Below, one piece after another: positions 26,644 to 38,817 of a DNA stretch of 64,000 bases; the first letter of the stretch is position 1, and each line of letters starts with the position of its first letter. Under the pieces are notes generated by a model that saw only the letters and a program-made list of their open reading frames with translations, was not told the DNA's origin and searched no databases. The stretch comes from Takakia lepidozioides. Its lineage: Eukaryota > Streptophyta > Takakiopsida > Takakiales > Takakiaceae. The position numbers and the translations under genes were made by a program. The stretch lies in contig CM060731.1 of assembly GCA_030704615.1 (NCBI GenBank), positions 5,208,001 to 5,272,000 on the forward strand, given 5' to 3'.

Positions 26644-29600
26644 ATGACGAAGTCAGGTGCGGGACAATGGCTGCAGCAAGCTTTGCTGGACCTGTGTTCA
26701 GATGAAGAGTCAGGGCTGCAGCTTGATCCGGAAGTTATCAGCAGCTTAGTGTCTTACTGTGAGCTGGCACCACCTTCGGATGCCCAGGAGTATCTCCTGG
26801 TAAGTGGCCGTCATTCCAGTGCTCGCATTTCTCATCATATCACAAGGATTCTCATCTTCGGCCCAGCAGTAGGACTGGTGACAATACCAACCTGTATATC
26901 ATGTTTGAATTCTGGATACCTCTTGGAATGACCTGAACAATGACAATGAGATGAAATTAATTCGAAAGAGGTCTAATTTTCTGTCCTTTGCTCACTTCCG
27001 TTTGGATTGGTCATGCAACCGCAGCACAAGTTTGCCTGTAAATGAATGCGGAGGGCTGAAGCAGGGTGCTGGAATTGAACCATACGAATGTTCAATGCTT
27101 GGTCCGGGACTTTCGGAAGAATCCTAATTCCAGGCCAAAGAAAACGAGCTGCATGTTTAGTGTAAGAATTAGGGCTAGGTTGAGGGGTGTGTGGTACATT
27201 TCCACGAACATCATTGTAGATGGAAAAACATTCCACCCATAGTCTGTGTGACGGAGAGCCTAAGCTCACTGGTGGGAGTGTAGGGGTTCACTTGAAATAG
27301 GAGTCTGATGTAAATGGTCTGGATCTGGGAGTGTGATGCTTATCACCTGAAGGTAGAATTGCTTACAAAAGAGGAAAAACATTCAAAATGGTTCTGATTT
27401 TTGGAGGTGGCTTTTCACCTGCGTTGGTGCTCAAGCTGCACCATGGGTGACCCATTTTCTGGTTCTTAGTTCCCACTCTCTTTTCTTATGTTGAAGACCT
27501 TCCTGGAGGAACTCTTTAAGGCGACAGACACCTTGAAATACAAGATGGATATTGCGAGTGGAATGAGTTTGGTGATGGTGGTGGACCATGTCCGCACCTG
27601 TCACGTACCCCTGTAACTGGTCAGTCCAAACTGGGTACACGCCCATGTCCACAAGGCTATGGCTAGCAAAGTCCAATGAACACACTCCGGATCTCCTTTC
27701 ATCTTGGCACTATGTGGCAACTTACTTGTAAAACCCATTCAACGGGCTTCACAAATACCAGGGGTTGACAGCAGGGGTTGACAGCAGTAATTTTTGTTGA
27801 CTGGATGTCACCTTGTTTATTGCTGATCATTGTTTCTTGGCTTTTATAATGGGATCAGCTTGTTTATGTGTGACAGTTTGAAATGATATGCAGAACATTG
27901 TGGGAGATGAACGGTGCCAAGTCATTGTGTCTGAGTATCTGCAAAGAAGAGGAGAGGGCATGCCAGGCAGCATGCTCCCCCCGAGCAATCTTGCACAAGG
28001 GACCACTCAGAGTGGGGCAGGGATGCAAGCCTACATGAAGCCCCAGGAGGACGAGACTTGGTCTGTAGGCAGTAAGAGACTCCCCAAAACTGCAAGATCG
28101 AAACCTGGAATCCTAGATGGCCAAGGAAATGTAACAGCAAGTAGACAAGGTAAGCACAAAACTTGTGGCATTCTGTTGCCAAGTGTCCTGCAGTGGGAGC
28201 TGGATTGTGGACTGTTTGGATAAAATGGGTTATTGATTGTGTGGCTAATTGTTTGTAGCCAATGGAGCCCCTCCCACAAAAGCAGGGCCGTCTCAACCAG
28301 CCAAGATAGGCCGTACCAAAGGGCGGAAAGGTGGTAAAGGGATCTCATTGGCCGAGGCTGCTGAAGGCCTGGCTCTGTTTCCACGCGGCGGTCACTGCAG
28401 TTGCCAGGCTAGCAGACACAAACTGATTAACAACTGCCTTGGTTGTGGCAAGATCGTGTGTGAGCAAGAAGGGGAGGGGCCCTGTAATTTCTGTGGGGCT
28501 CTGGTGCTAAGGGAAGGGAGTGATTATGCGGGTCTTGAAGGAGTCAGTTTACCACCAGTCAATGAAGCCGAGGCAGCTGCCCAGGCCTTCAAGGACAGGC
28601 TGGTGGAGTATGATCGTTCCGCCACACAGCGAACCACTGTCATTGATGATCAGAGTGACTATTTCGAGATTGATGGAAATGCTTGGCTTTCGGAGAAGGT
28701 TGGATCTGGACTTGCTTTGTGACTTTCTGGGAGGTGTGGTTATTGTTCTCTGGAGTGTTGAGTGTTGTCATGTCTGGGGTGGATTGCCCAGTTACTTTGG
28801 GGGAACAGCCCTTGACCCTCTGCTTGTGGTGTGGACAGTGCACAGTTCCAGATGCTGGTGGTGGGCCATCACTGTCAGAGTCGTAGGGATAGGGTTTTGC
28901 TAAAAGCCAGGGGTTTATTGGAGGTGGTAGCTTCCTAGGCTTGTGATTTGAAAGATGAGCTTGTTTGGGACATTTATGAAGTTGAGGCATGTCTGTGAGC
29001 AATTGCCAGGGGAAAACTGGAGTCCTGATGTGCTTGGGCTCTTGGGGTTTATAGGAGAAACAACTGTTGCGGCAGCGGCAGGAGGAAGAAGATCGTGCTG
29101 AAGAGGAGAGACGGAAGCGTGTGATTGTCACCATTGACCTTCTTGGTCGTAAAGTATGCTATACATCACTTCTTTTATTTATGAGAATTCACTCACAGTG
29201 GTGGAACTTAGATAACAGACTATGCTGATATCTTACTGCATGAGCTCCTCTGAGGATGATGACTTGCCCTTAGTTGATAACATGAAGGCTGAACCCCACC
29301 GCTATGACTGCAACAACATGCTGATTCTGGCTGAGGAACGAAGGTGCTAACACTCTGTTGCAGAATATGGGGAGTCATATGCTTTTACCTGGAATGCCTG
29401 CAGCAGGTTCATGGTTGGGTGTGATGAACAGGTGGTGATGGCAGACACAGTAGCAGGCAATGAGGACACAAACAATGGGCACCTCATATTGGCAGGGAAC
29501 CCATTTGGAGAGAATGAGAGGGCCCCCAGTCTCCGCATCAAGCCTAACCCATTCCTCTCTGAAGTTCCGGTATTTGTGGAGACTAGAGGATCAGAATATA

Positions 29601-31963
29601 CTGGTATCAGGACAGACAAAGAAACAAAGAAACACCTGAGGGGTGCCATATTGAAGACAACAGGGAGGGTCCAGCATGATGACCCTGTAGTGGAGGCTGT
29701 TATTGGCCAGACATTTGGAGATCTTCAAATCCGGGGTGACAATGGAGAACCTGATAGCTGGCAAGGTCCAGTGAGGCAGATGCATGGCTCAACAGAGGAA
29801 GAAGATGAGGAATGTTTGCTTGATCGTCGGGCAATGCAAGGAAATAGTGAACGGGAACCATTTGACACAACAAGCTCAACCAGTAAAAAGAATAACAAAA
29901 GTAGAGAACGTCATGGGAGTGGTAGAGTATCCAGTAAGATTATGCCAGTAGTGGAGGCAGATTCTACTGTGGCTCCACCACCATTATTTGATATTTGTCA
30001 GCTTGAGACACAAATGCAGAAAGGGAAGGAAAAGCCCGTAGTCTTGGCGCCCTCCTTACTGGCTCAGAAACAGTCTGAACGGATGCATGCATCAACTGGG
30101 GCTCACCGCCAGTTGATGCCAGGGGTAATTTTGCTGAAGAAATGGCTGTCTATTGATGACCAGGTGCTTGTACTTTCCTTGAGGCTTTTCTTGACAATCA
30201 CTTCTGTACAATGTAATGTTAGTTAAGAAGATGATGCGTTTTCTGTGTTCTCCCTTTAGACGAGATAAAAGAAAAAGTCAAATTGAAGCCTCTGTAAATT
30301 CTCTCTCTCTCTCTCTCTCCCTTTCTTGCCGGGCAGCTCACCCACAGCAATTTGATGCTTGTGTGAAGGGCTTTCTAGACGATATCTGGAAAACCCGAGC
30401 TAATCGTCTTTGTCACACTACCAGGGTGAGCCCCTCACAAAGGTAGTTTCTGCTCCCTTTTGTTCCACCCAAACTGGGCACCAGTCTATGGCCACAAAGC
30501 TATGGCAATCAACATCTTATGAGTACATTCTCTCTCTCTCTCTCTCTCAAACTGGGAGCGGGGTCTATGGCCACAAAGCTACAGCAAACAATGTCTCATG
30601 AGTACATTCTCTCCCTCTCTCTGAAAACCTGGTGGGCTGAAACTTCACAACTGGCTTGGGGGTTAGTATCCTGCCGGGACCATGCCCATTATAGAGGGAA
30701 CAGTCAATGACATGATCTTTTTGTCATTGAACCACCACGAATAGCTTTGGAAGGGTTAATAGCCCATGAGATTCGGCCCTTAAGGGTAGTGGCATGATGG
30801 TTAATAAATACATCCTTCTCTTGCACACCCACATAGACAGTTGCTCATTTCAAACCTGCTACTTCACTATCACAGGTGGAAATTGTGAGAGAGTGCCGGA
30901 CGCTTGGCACTGGCCCTGGGGGTTTTTATCAGCCCATCTTCAGGGATGGCAGCCACATGCAATTGCAGATGATGTGCCTCGGTATCAAGCACTGGGAACC
31001 TACCACCAGTTCATATGAGCCTCAGCGAGTTAAATATGACAATGCAACACCGCCACCAATACCGTCTCATTTCGTAGCTATGGTGAGGATTGCACTTCAG
31101 AGAGCCCAGCAGTTGGCTCAAGGAGCTGGAGGCCGGCAGCCGGGTAGATCACAGGCTGACAGGTTGTTGCCAGGCATGAGCCCAACATTGTGTATTGTCA
31201 ATTTCTACGAACAAAGGGGCAGTCTTGGAATGCACCAGGTGGGATTTTCTGTCTCTTTTCTCCCCCTTTGTCCCTTTTTCTCCAAGGTTATTTTTTGTTC
31301 TAAGTTATCCCTTGGGCCTCCCGAAGCTATTATAAATTCCTTTCTGTCTCTTCGCTAGTTTAGTTTCTTGGAGCACATCCATATTGCTAGGTGCTGTAGG
31401 GAATGAGATTTACTTGCTATACTTTGATTGCTGTAGCCTCCCTCAGCCAACTTTGTCTGAATTCAGTAAGGGTTAAATGAGACTAAACTGGAGCAGCAGT
31501 GTCATGTGAAGTAAAGATAAAACTACCTTCCCTCATTGACTACAAGATCAGACCAAGCGTTAATGCTGAAGGCTGGATTACCAGTGGCCTGATCTGAGCT
31601 TTGTGTTCTTTTAAAATCTTCCTTGATGGCTGTCACACTCTATTCAAATAGAAGTGTTTCTCAATATCATCTATGTCATTCTCGCAGGACAAGGATGAAA
31701 GCCCTGAGAGCCTGCAGCGAGGGGCCCCTGTAGTGTCATTTTCGGTGGGCGATCATGCAGACTTCAGCTATGGGAAAGAAAGAGACATTGAGAAGGCTAG
31801 TAAGGTAACACTTGAATCAGGGGATGTCCTTGTCTTTGGTGGGCCAGCACGCATGCTATTTCATGGAGTGACACAAGTTCACACTCACACTGCTCCAAAG
31901 GAGCTAATAGAGAGGACAAGTTTGCGACCTGGTCGTCTGAACCTCACATTCAGAGAGCTTTGA
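26644..31963 (+). CDS. ASC-1/TRIP4 zinc finger fused to an AlkB-type 2-oxoglutarate dioxygenase
   Basis: Eight exons: 26644-26799, 27894-28149, 28259-28698, 29055-29153, 29432-30163, 30348-30425, 30876-31238 and 31688-31963. They total 2400 bases and give 799 residues with no stop and all phases consistent. Residues 1-80 resemble the helical N-terminus of ASC-1. Exon 3 has the C2HC5 zinc finger (CSCQASRHKLINNCLGCGKI, then C-x2-C). Exon 4 gives RVIVTIDLLGRK and exon 5 the plant ASC-1 tail (NPFGENERAPSLRIKPNP). The same exon runs on into MPGVILLKKWLSIDDQ, the start of the AlkB fold. The dioxygenase keeps its Fe ligands in GMHQDKDES (H, D) and MLFHGV (H), and the 2-oxoglutarate Arg pair in RLNLTFR. 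AlkB enzymes remove alkyl groups from DNA or RNA; ASC-1 belongs to the ASCC complex. A nuclear location is inferred. Confidence 0.9.
30300..30320 (+). repeat. (CT)n microsatellite in intron 5 of the fusion gene
   Basis: The CT run forms part of the polypyrimidine tract upstream of exon 6. Two more CT runs lie at about 30531-30548 and 30610-30621 in the next intron. Confidence 0.8.
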
Positions 31964-33239
31964 TTGCTGATTTTATGGTAGATCTGCATACGTTTCTTCT
32001 CGAGTAAACTACCATCCGATTTTGCAAATTGCCCTTTGGCTATGGACAACTGAAGCTAGTCAGGAGTCCCAAGGTACTCCTTTTCATGTCATTTTCAGTA
32101 AATACCGGCTTCATAATACTGACCTCACTTGAGGGTAGAGGAAGGCCATGCTTAGAGTTCTCCAGGAACAAGGCACGTCCTTCTTACTATCTCCCATATC
32201 ACTGTTGGTTGGCTATAGCTGCCACTGGGATAGTCAACAATTTGAAATGCATGTCTGCACCAACTGCTGAAGCATCCGATTTCCTTTGCTGATTGCATGT
32301 CAGAATCATGATTGATGGAATGCTTGTAAGGTGACATCTACATGCCCCATCACGCACATTGCTGAGATGCATCGTAAGTATAGTGCTCATTTGTGTTCCA
32401 ATTGATTTGCCATACAGGCACAACAAGAGTAACCTCATTTCGAAGTCAAACCAACTTCCCCTTGAAGAACTGAGGACCAAAAGTTAGGCGAGTTATCTAA
32501 CACTGCTAGACATGGTATCACCTGAAGTGACTGCAGTGACACCAGGGACCACAATGTCCCGAGCAAATCATTTCCTCGGAGGTTCAAAGATGTATGTCTT
32601 GGCAATTCCTCGGGATTAAGCACCTCTCAGGACATACCAACATCAGCAAACCTATAACAACAGGCTCATGGACTGTAGAAAACAAGGAAAATTTAAGACA
32701 GTTGGATGCGCGAAGGAGAAACCTACATTGGCATTTTGTACAATCCCAAAAAGCCTACACCCCAGTTACGCATAGCAAAGGGAATTCAACCACCTGCTTT
32801 GACAATATATCCCCAATGCTCATTTGGCAAGGAAGAAGCAGGATGTCTTCAACACCTGGTAATATCTGACGTATTGCTCTACATCTTGCCCTTGATAATC
32901 TAGAGAACACCACATAGCCGAAGGACAGATGAGTCCATCAATAGCCAACAGATAAAATGCACCCTATAGAAACGAGCATACTGTAGAGACAAGCACGGTG
33001 TATGCTTGTAGCAACGGGAGCAAATCTAAAACCTTAGTTGGAATTTAAAAAATTAAACATAAGAACATAGTTAAACCCAAAAGCTAAATTACAAATGTTG
33101 AAATTCCATTTTGTTAAGTACAAAATTGAATAATAATACCTAAATATAAATTATTTAAAAAAAAACAATTGTCAATTTGCTGAGTGCTGGACTTCAGCCG
33201 CTCAAGTTGTCAACTTGAGAGGCTGAGTGCCTGACTTGA
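31964..33239. other. Downstream region of the fusion gene
   Basis: Mostly non-coding. A 65-residue open frame at 32706-32903 looks protein-like but matches nothing I recognise and has no start context; it may be an exon relic. Confidence 0.35.
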
Positions 33240-33700
33240 GTGGAAACGGACACCGTGTAGAAATGAGCACCCTATAGAGACAAGCTCTGTAAAACGAGCA
33301 ATGCACAGAAGAGCACCGTGTAGAAATGAGCACAATATAGAAACAAGGATTGTGTAGAAACCATCCCTGTAGAGAATCGAGCATCGTTGAAACAAGCACC
33401 GCATAGAAACGAGCACCATGTACAAATCAATGAGAAATGAATACCATGTAGAAATGAGCACAATATGTAAACGAGCAGTGTAGAAACGAGCACCATGTAG
33501 AAACGAACAAGAAACAAGCACCGTGTAGAAATGAATGAGAAATGAATACCGTGTAGAAATGAGCACCGTATGTAAACGAGCAGTGTAGAATGAGCACCGT
33601 GTAGAAACGAGCACCATAGAAAAACGAGCAGTGTAAAATGAGCACCATGTAGAAAGGAGCACCGTGTAAAAACAAGCACTTTAGAAACAAGCACCGTGGA
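33240..33700 (+). repeat. Minisatellite block L1, unit close to GAGCACCGTGTAGAAAC
   Basis: A 17-20 bp motif recurs roughly 20 times with point changes and skipped bases (variants such as GAGCACCATGTAGAAAC and GAGCAGTGTAGAAAC). The same motif occurs at 34981-35260 in this orientation and at 50.86-52.72 kb in the opposite orientation. The open frames over it are repeat artefacts. Confidence 0.85.
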
Positions 33701-34117
33701 GAAATCCCAGGTTACATAGTATGTTGGAAAGAGACAACAGAAGTTCAAGGAACGCAATGAGAAATCACGGATTTCAGCAGGGATATATGGAACCTTAAAC
33801 ACATAAGACATAATAAGAGAACGAGCCAAGGTGAGGGAAAATCCAAAAGGAAGAAGACAGCAAGGCCACGCTCCCACGCTGATGTCCTTTGGATGAAATA
33901 ACCTTCACCACAGGAAGGTAATGGATGAACAGGGCCGAATGAAATCTCATATGAGCATGGGACCTGATATTCCCATGACAGGCACTTGATATTCCAAAAT
34001 ATCAGAAAAGCGGGCTAAATATTAGCAGTTGCTGCAAGAAAGACGGCGGGCTCCACAACAAACGGGCTTGTAAATGAATCAATAAAGGAAGATGAAGAGA
34101 GGGCACCATGTACAAAC

Positions 34118-34980
34118 CAGTGTTGGGCGGTTTTTGCATTTGTGAAGGAACCTTCGGTTCCGGTTCGACAATTATTTCAAGAGACGGTTCGGGATCCGGT
34201 TCTGGTTTTTTTTTATTGAGCCGGTTCCGGATCCAACTTTTAAACATGGGGGGGGGGCGTTTACCGGTTTCGGTTACCGGTCAGTTGCTGATAAAAACCA
34301 CGGTTCCGGTTAGGTTCCGGTTATATATATATATATATAATTAGATTTAAAATATTTTATCAGTCCGGGAGACTAATAGCAATGTATTCACATATTTGAA
34401 CTAAAATCCAATGATTTTATTAGTTTTCACTAACACACAAAAAAAAACAAAAAAACAAAACAAAACAAAACAAAACAAACAAAAATACTCTAAATAAACT
34501 GGTAGAAGAAAATGGGTAACATTTTATGGGTTGAAATTACTATTCAGCTATCTGGCAAGTATTGGCATCTTCTAACATTTTCATTAATGAACTTAGCCAG
34601 GATATCATGGAGCTGGAGATTGAACCCAAGATCTCATGACGTTGAAGCGTTGAACATATAATGTCATGGTCTTCAAGCATTGAACCCAGGATCTCATGGA
34701 GCTTGAGAGCATTAAAGAAGTTTTGTCATGGGGCCACCGGGCTCTCCAGGTTATGCCATCTTATGCCAAGGGCCCACCAAGGGTTCAAGAACTCGAACCT
34801 ATTTTTATCCAGATGCGCCCCGGTTCTCTTGTTCCCACACCTAGCAGGAACCGTTTTTCTGTGCCGATTCCCATTGGCAGGTTTCGGGTCTGGGTCAGGT
34901 TATGCAGGAATGAGCCCCGTTTCGCTCCGGTTCTGGTTAACCTGACCCGGCGGTTAACCGGGTCCCTGCGCCCAACACTG
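34118..34980. mobile_element. Non-autonomous hAT-like element, 863 bp
   Basis: It begins CAGTGTTGGGCG and ends CGCCCAACACTG, an exact 12-bp terminal inverted repeat. It is flanked by the 8-bp near-duplication GTACAAAC (34110-34117) and GTAGAAAC (34981-34988), with one mismatch, as expected for hAT insertion. Both subterminal regions are filled with CCGGTTC/GGTTCCGG motifs in both orientations. It has no transposase. The duplicated target lies inside the minisatellite motif, so the element inserted into the repeat. Confidence 0.85.
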
Positions 34981-35260
34981 GTAGAAACAAGCACAATCTG
35001 TAAACGAGCACCGTGTAGAAACGAGCACAATCTGTAAACTAGCACCGTGTAGAAACGAGCACCGTATAGAAACAAGCGGCATTGGGTAAACGAGCACCAT
35101 GTAGAAACGAGCACCGTATAGAAACAAGCGGCAGTGGGTAAACGAGCACCATGTAGAAACGAGCACCGTATAGAAACAAGCGCCTTAGGTAAACGAGCAC
35201 GATGTAGAAATGAGCACGGTAGAGAAACGAGCAGGGTAGAACGAGCACTGTGTAAAAACA
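34981..35260 (+). repeat. Minisatellite block L2, same unit as L1
   Basis: Continues the GAGCACCGTGTAGAAAC-type repeat on the far side of the hAT insertion. Here a longer period of about 65 bp is superimposed: units with AAACAAGCGGCANTGGGTAAACG recur at about 35072, 35134 and, more diverged, 35180. Confidence 0.8.
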
Positions 35261-35305
35261 ACTGGTAATATGAAAGAACCAGTGTACCCATCACTGGTGA
35301 TTGAC

Positions 35306-35432
35306 TTCAATATGATGTAAGTCTATGCTCTTAAGGGACAGAGCCAACAAATAGGTTCGTTACCACATTTTCTCCATTGACTTCAACAAGATGTAAAGTC
35401 TATGCTCTTAAGGGACAAAGCCAACAAATAAC
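35306..35432. repeat. Tandem duplication, about 80-bp unit
   Basis: GACTTCAA-ATGATGTAAGTCTATGCTCTTAAGGGACA-AGCCAACAAATA appears twice (about 35306-35352 and 35380-35430) with few differences. Confidence 0.75.
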
Positions 35433-38430
35433 TTATTGAAACTGTGAATACTGTCAATCTCTGAACGTTCCAATGTTCAGATCAACTTGTTCCGAATGTA
35501 ATTTTCCTCAATCAACTTCTGCAAATCATAACTCTATTGAATCTAATCCAACAATCCCTGCACATTCTTAGACCGTCAATCAACTCTTAGTTCCTCTCGA
35601 GCATTGATATTGTCAAACAACTCACTCCAAATCCATGTAGTACAGATAACTATGAGCTGCAAAATCTCCCCACAACAGTAAAACTTCGGCCAAGTCAAGT
35701 ACATTTTACATTGATTCCCTCTTGTTATACATCCATATTTCCTTGTGAAGCCATGTTGGATGCAACCAATTTAGCATGGACTTTCCTTTACGCTCTCACG
35801 GCCACCCTTGCGTTGTGTTCAAGTTTGACGACGCTACCCGAGCTGAATTTATCCACCCGTGCTAGTCTTGAAAAGCATGCCATCTAATTTCGAGAGGGAA
35901 GTTAGATCATCTGTCCGGAGATATTAACATCAGAAGGGCCTGTACTTTGTTGGTGTGGCTGATGGTGGCATTTCTGCTTGCAGTGATGATTTCTCTCAAA
36001 TAAAGCACTTTTGATTTCAGCTTTGACCAACGTTGACTGAGTAGCAGGTGGGTGTTCAACCCTTCTAGATACAACGTGATCTTTCAGAAGTGAAGTAACA
36101 GCAAATTAAGCATCATGTCCTAATATAGAGTTATCATGTCTGTCGCCCTGAAGATATTGTTCTTGATTAACTGTTATGGTTGAAGTATATAGGGGTGCCT
36201 TTCAGACTTGCTTGTCACTTACCAAACCATGAGACTTCTACCAGTAGAGGGATAGAGCGCAAGCTTCAAATTAATCGAATCATACTTGGAGAACTTTCGC
36301 CTTGTGCGGCAGGTCTCACTTGGTACACCTATCAATAAGACTGAATACTCTGCTACAACCTGTATAGAACTATACGATGCCATGATTGCACAGCGCAATC
36401 AAGAAACCGCTTTGATTGCTGCCTGGAGGGTCAAACGAATGGCCAAATCCCACAAAAGTGCTGGAGTCCTCCGATCTGGATGAAAAAGTGAAGACCTATA
36501 TCACAGATTTGGGTATTCAGGTAAGGGCCTTGTCAAGCCAGCAATCTGCGATTGCACGCTCGGTGATGACAAGTGTGGAAGATGGTGGAGTGTCGACACA
36601 TCTAGATTTTTGACGATGGATTCTACTTCTGGACACCTCTCCTCAGCATGTATGTCTGTACTGGACTACGCTTCACAGCAATTCTCAACATTTTATTTCA
36701 CAAAGAATTGGGTTCTCGTCTCATTTGTCGAACTAGTATGAGAGCAGTTGATTTTGTGGAAAACATAGCCATATCCAGCTTAATTCGGCAAATTGGTGGG
36801 GTAAGAAGTAAGTGAGTTCTTGCTGTTGTAAATTTTATTTTGGATTGGAGGTACGAATTCAGCCATGTGAGGCTTGTCGATGCAAGAGCAGTCTTCTTTT
36901 GCACAGACCACTACGTGAAGTTTTTCTGGGTGTGCATAGGATCGGAATTGTGATTTCTCTGCTTGAGCACCTTCCTGATTTGAACTTACGAACTCCGTTC
37001 TCCCACCTAATTGGTTTGCACCAATTTTTCAGCTTTCACATGCCTTGGCACAGACAATGTGTGGCTTGAATTGGCCGGTGGAATATCGTGTTGAGCTGCT
37101 AAGGTGCTCACAAAGTCGCGTGAGGCTCCACCGTTCTCCGTCTATCCTGCAAATCAAACGAAGATTTCGTACATCTCCTTGACGCTGTACTATGTCAGCT
37201 GCAGATCTGATTTACAAAGCTAGATCGACCACGTATAGGGCAACCATGTAATATATAGAAACGAAGCTGATCCCCAGGAATATATTCAGTTTCGGACCAT
37301 TTCGCACATGTATGGCAACGTAAGAGTACAACCTCTGTAGCTTCCACGTTGTCATTACACATTGCAAGAGTGGCCTTCATTACAAACTCCTCATTCTCAT
37401 CTCTTGCTTCTGGAACAAGCAGCACTGGCATGGTTATCCAGCTACATATATTTTACCATCAGCTCCAGCCTACTTTCCATAAGCAGCATTTAGTAACAAT
37501 AGTAATATAACTGGAAAGAAGAAAGGAAGTGTTATAAAGAATGGACGTTACGCCTTAATAACGTCCAAGGGAAGCTCAAACATCATACGAAAATGGGGCC
37601 CCAACAACCAGCCACAACAACCATAAGACTACAATTCAACGGCTAGAGATTTTCTATAGCCAAAACAAACGTTATAATGTCCACAGGGGCCCCTGAGCGC
37701 TACATTTCGAGAAAACAGACAGGTGCTCTAATACCTTAGGGATCCTGCCCAGTTTGTGCATCCCTATATTGCGAATGTGCACTTTGGACAGAAGGTCGAA
37801 GACAAAGTGTAATATGACTTCAGTGTTGGTTCAACTGACCAGTCAGTTATGTATTTTGTTTTATCGCTGGCATAAATTGCTTCAAATTCTGATCACTTTA
37901 GGAACACCTAAAAGAAACACAAGATGAGGTAGTCATTGTTTGAGTTGACAGAAAATTAGAGTTGACCTACTTCTCATTCACTACCTCTCTGGTACTGGCA
38001 GATGTCTGAAGCTACTTCAACCAGTAATGCAAGAGGGGTTGAAAATGGAACCTTCGGTGCCCTCCGGAGATATAAGCACAAGCCATGAAGATACTCTCCC
38101 CTCTGATCTTTGGACATTTTCAGCAGCCATGACACTCAAGACAGCACTCGTTGGGAATCCAGACGGTACTCTACGATGACGGATTTCTTTTTGAGCAGGC
38201 CACAGTTTCTGCTAAGTAGTCGGTCTTGTAGTCCCCTGATCTATTTGGGTCATACAAACAGATGTTGGGGCAGATGTATGTTAATTAGGGGCCCGGGACA
38301 ATTCTCTCTCTGTGCATAACCCAGGTGGATAGTAAATAGAGTCTCTGGATCAAGATCGTTGCACCTTCCCATCTCCGTGGGCAGCCTGACCAGTAATCTC
38401 CAACTCCTTCCTCTGTTCTCCAGTTTCATG
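35433..38430. other. Interval with only weak, unidentified coding traces
   Basis: Open frames at 36286-36483 and 36416-36613 (+) overlap in different frames and may be a broken exon. A minus-strand frame at 37431-37195 includes CHTCAKWSETEYIPGDQLRF, which looks protein-like but is not recognised. No complete gene is supported. Confidence 0.35.
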
Positions 38431-38454
38431 TCGTTTGTTTGCCGACTTCTCTCG

Positions 38455-38815
38455 TATTGTGGGCGCTCGCCGTGTGCTTGGTCGGGACGGCGTTTGTGTT
38501 GGGGACAACGCTGTGTGTGCAATGCAGGGACTGGACGGCGAGTGTGTCGGGGACAACGCCGTGTGTGCAATGTAGGGACGGGACGACGTGTGTGTCGGGG
38601 ACAATGTCGTGTGTGTGCTGGGACAACGTCGTGTGTGTGTGCGGGGACGGGAAGACGTGTGTGCTGGGGACAACGCCGTGTGTGCAATGCAAGGACGGGA
38701 CGGCGAGTGTGTCGGGGACAACATCGTGTGTGTGCTGGGACGGGGACGGCGAGTGTGTTGGGGACGACGGCGTGTGTGCAATGCAGGGACGGGACGGCGA
38801 GTGTGTTGTTGGTAT
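38455..38815 (+). repeat. GC-rich minisatellite, GGGACGGGACGGCGTGTGTG type
   Basis: Units of about 30-50 bp built from GGGGACAACG-CGTGTGTG and AATGCAGGGACGGGACGGCGA repeat about eight times with variation. All three plus-strand frames stay open over it, which explains the overlapping long ORFs on both strands. Confidence 0.8.
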
Positions 38816-38817
38816 GG

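Noticed and set aside
33240-33700. CRISPR-like array
   Set aside because: Units are degenerate, contiguous and without unique equal-length spacers, and the context is a eukaryotic nucleus.
33202-33877. Long minus-strand ORFs (150-200 codons) rich in CSFLHGA
   Set aside because: They are translations of the GAGCACCGTGTAGAAAC minisatellite. The repeat changes phase and gives open frames by chance, with no conserved domain.
34785-35294. 169-codon minus ORF
   Set aside because: It crosses the hAT end and the minisatellite and is compositional only.
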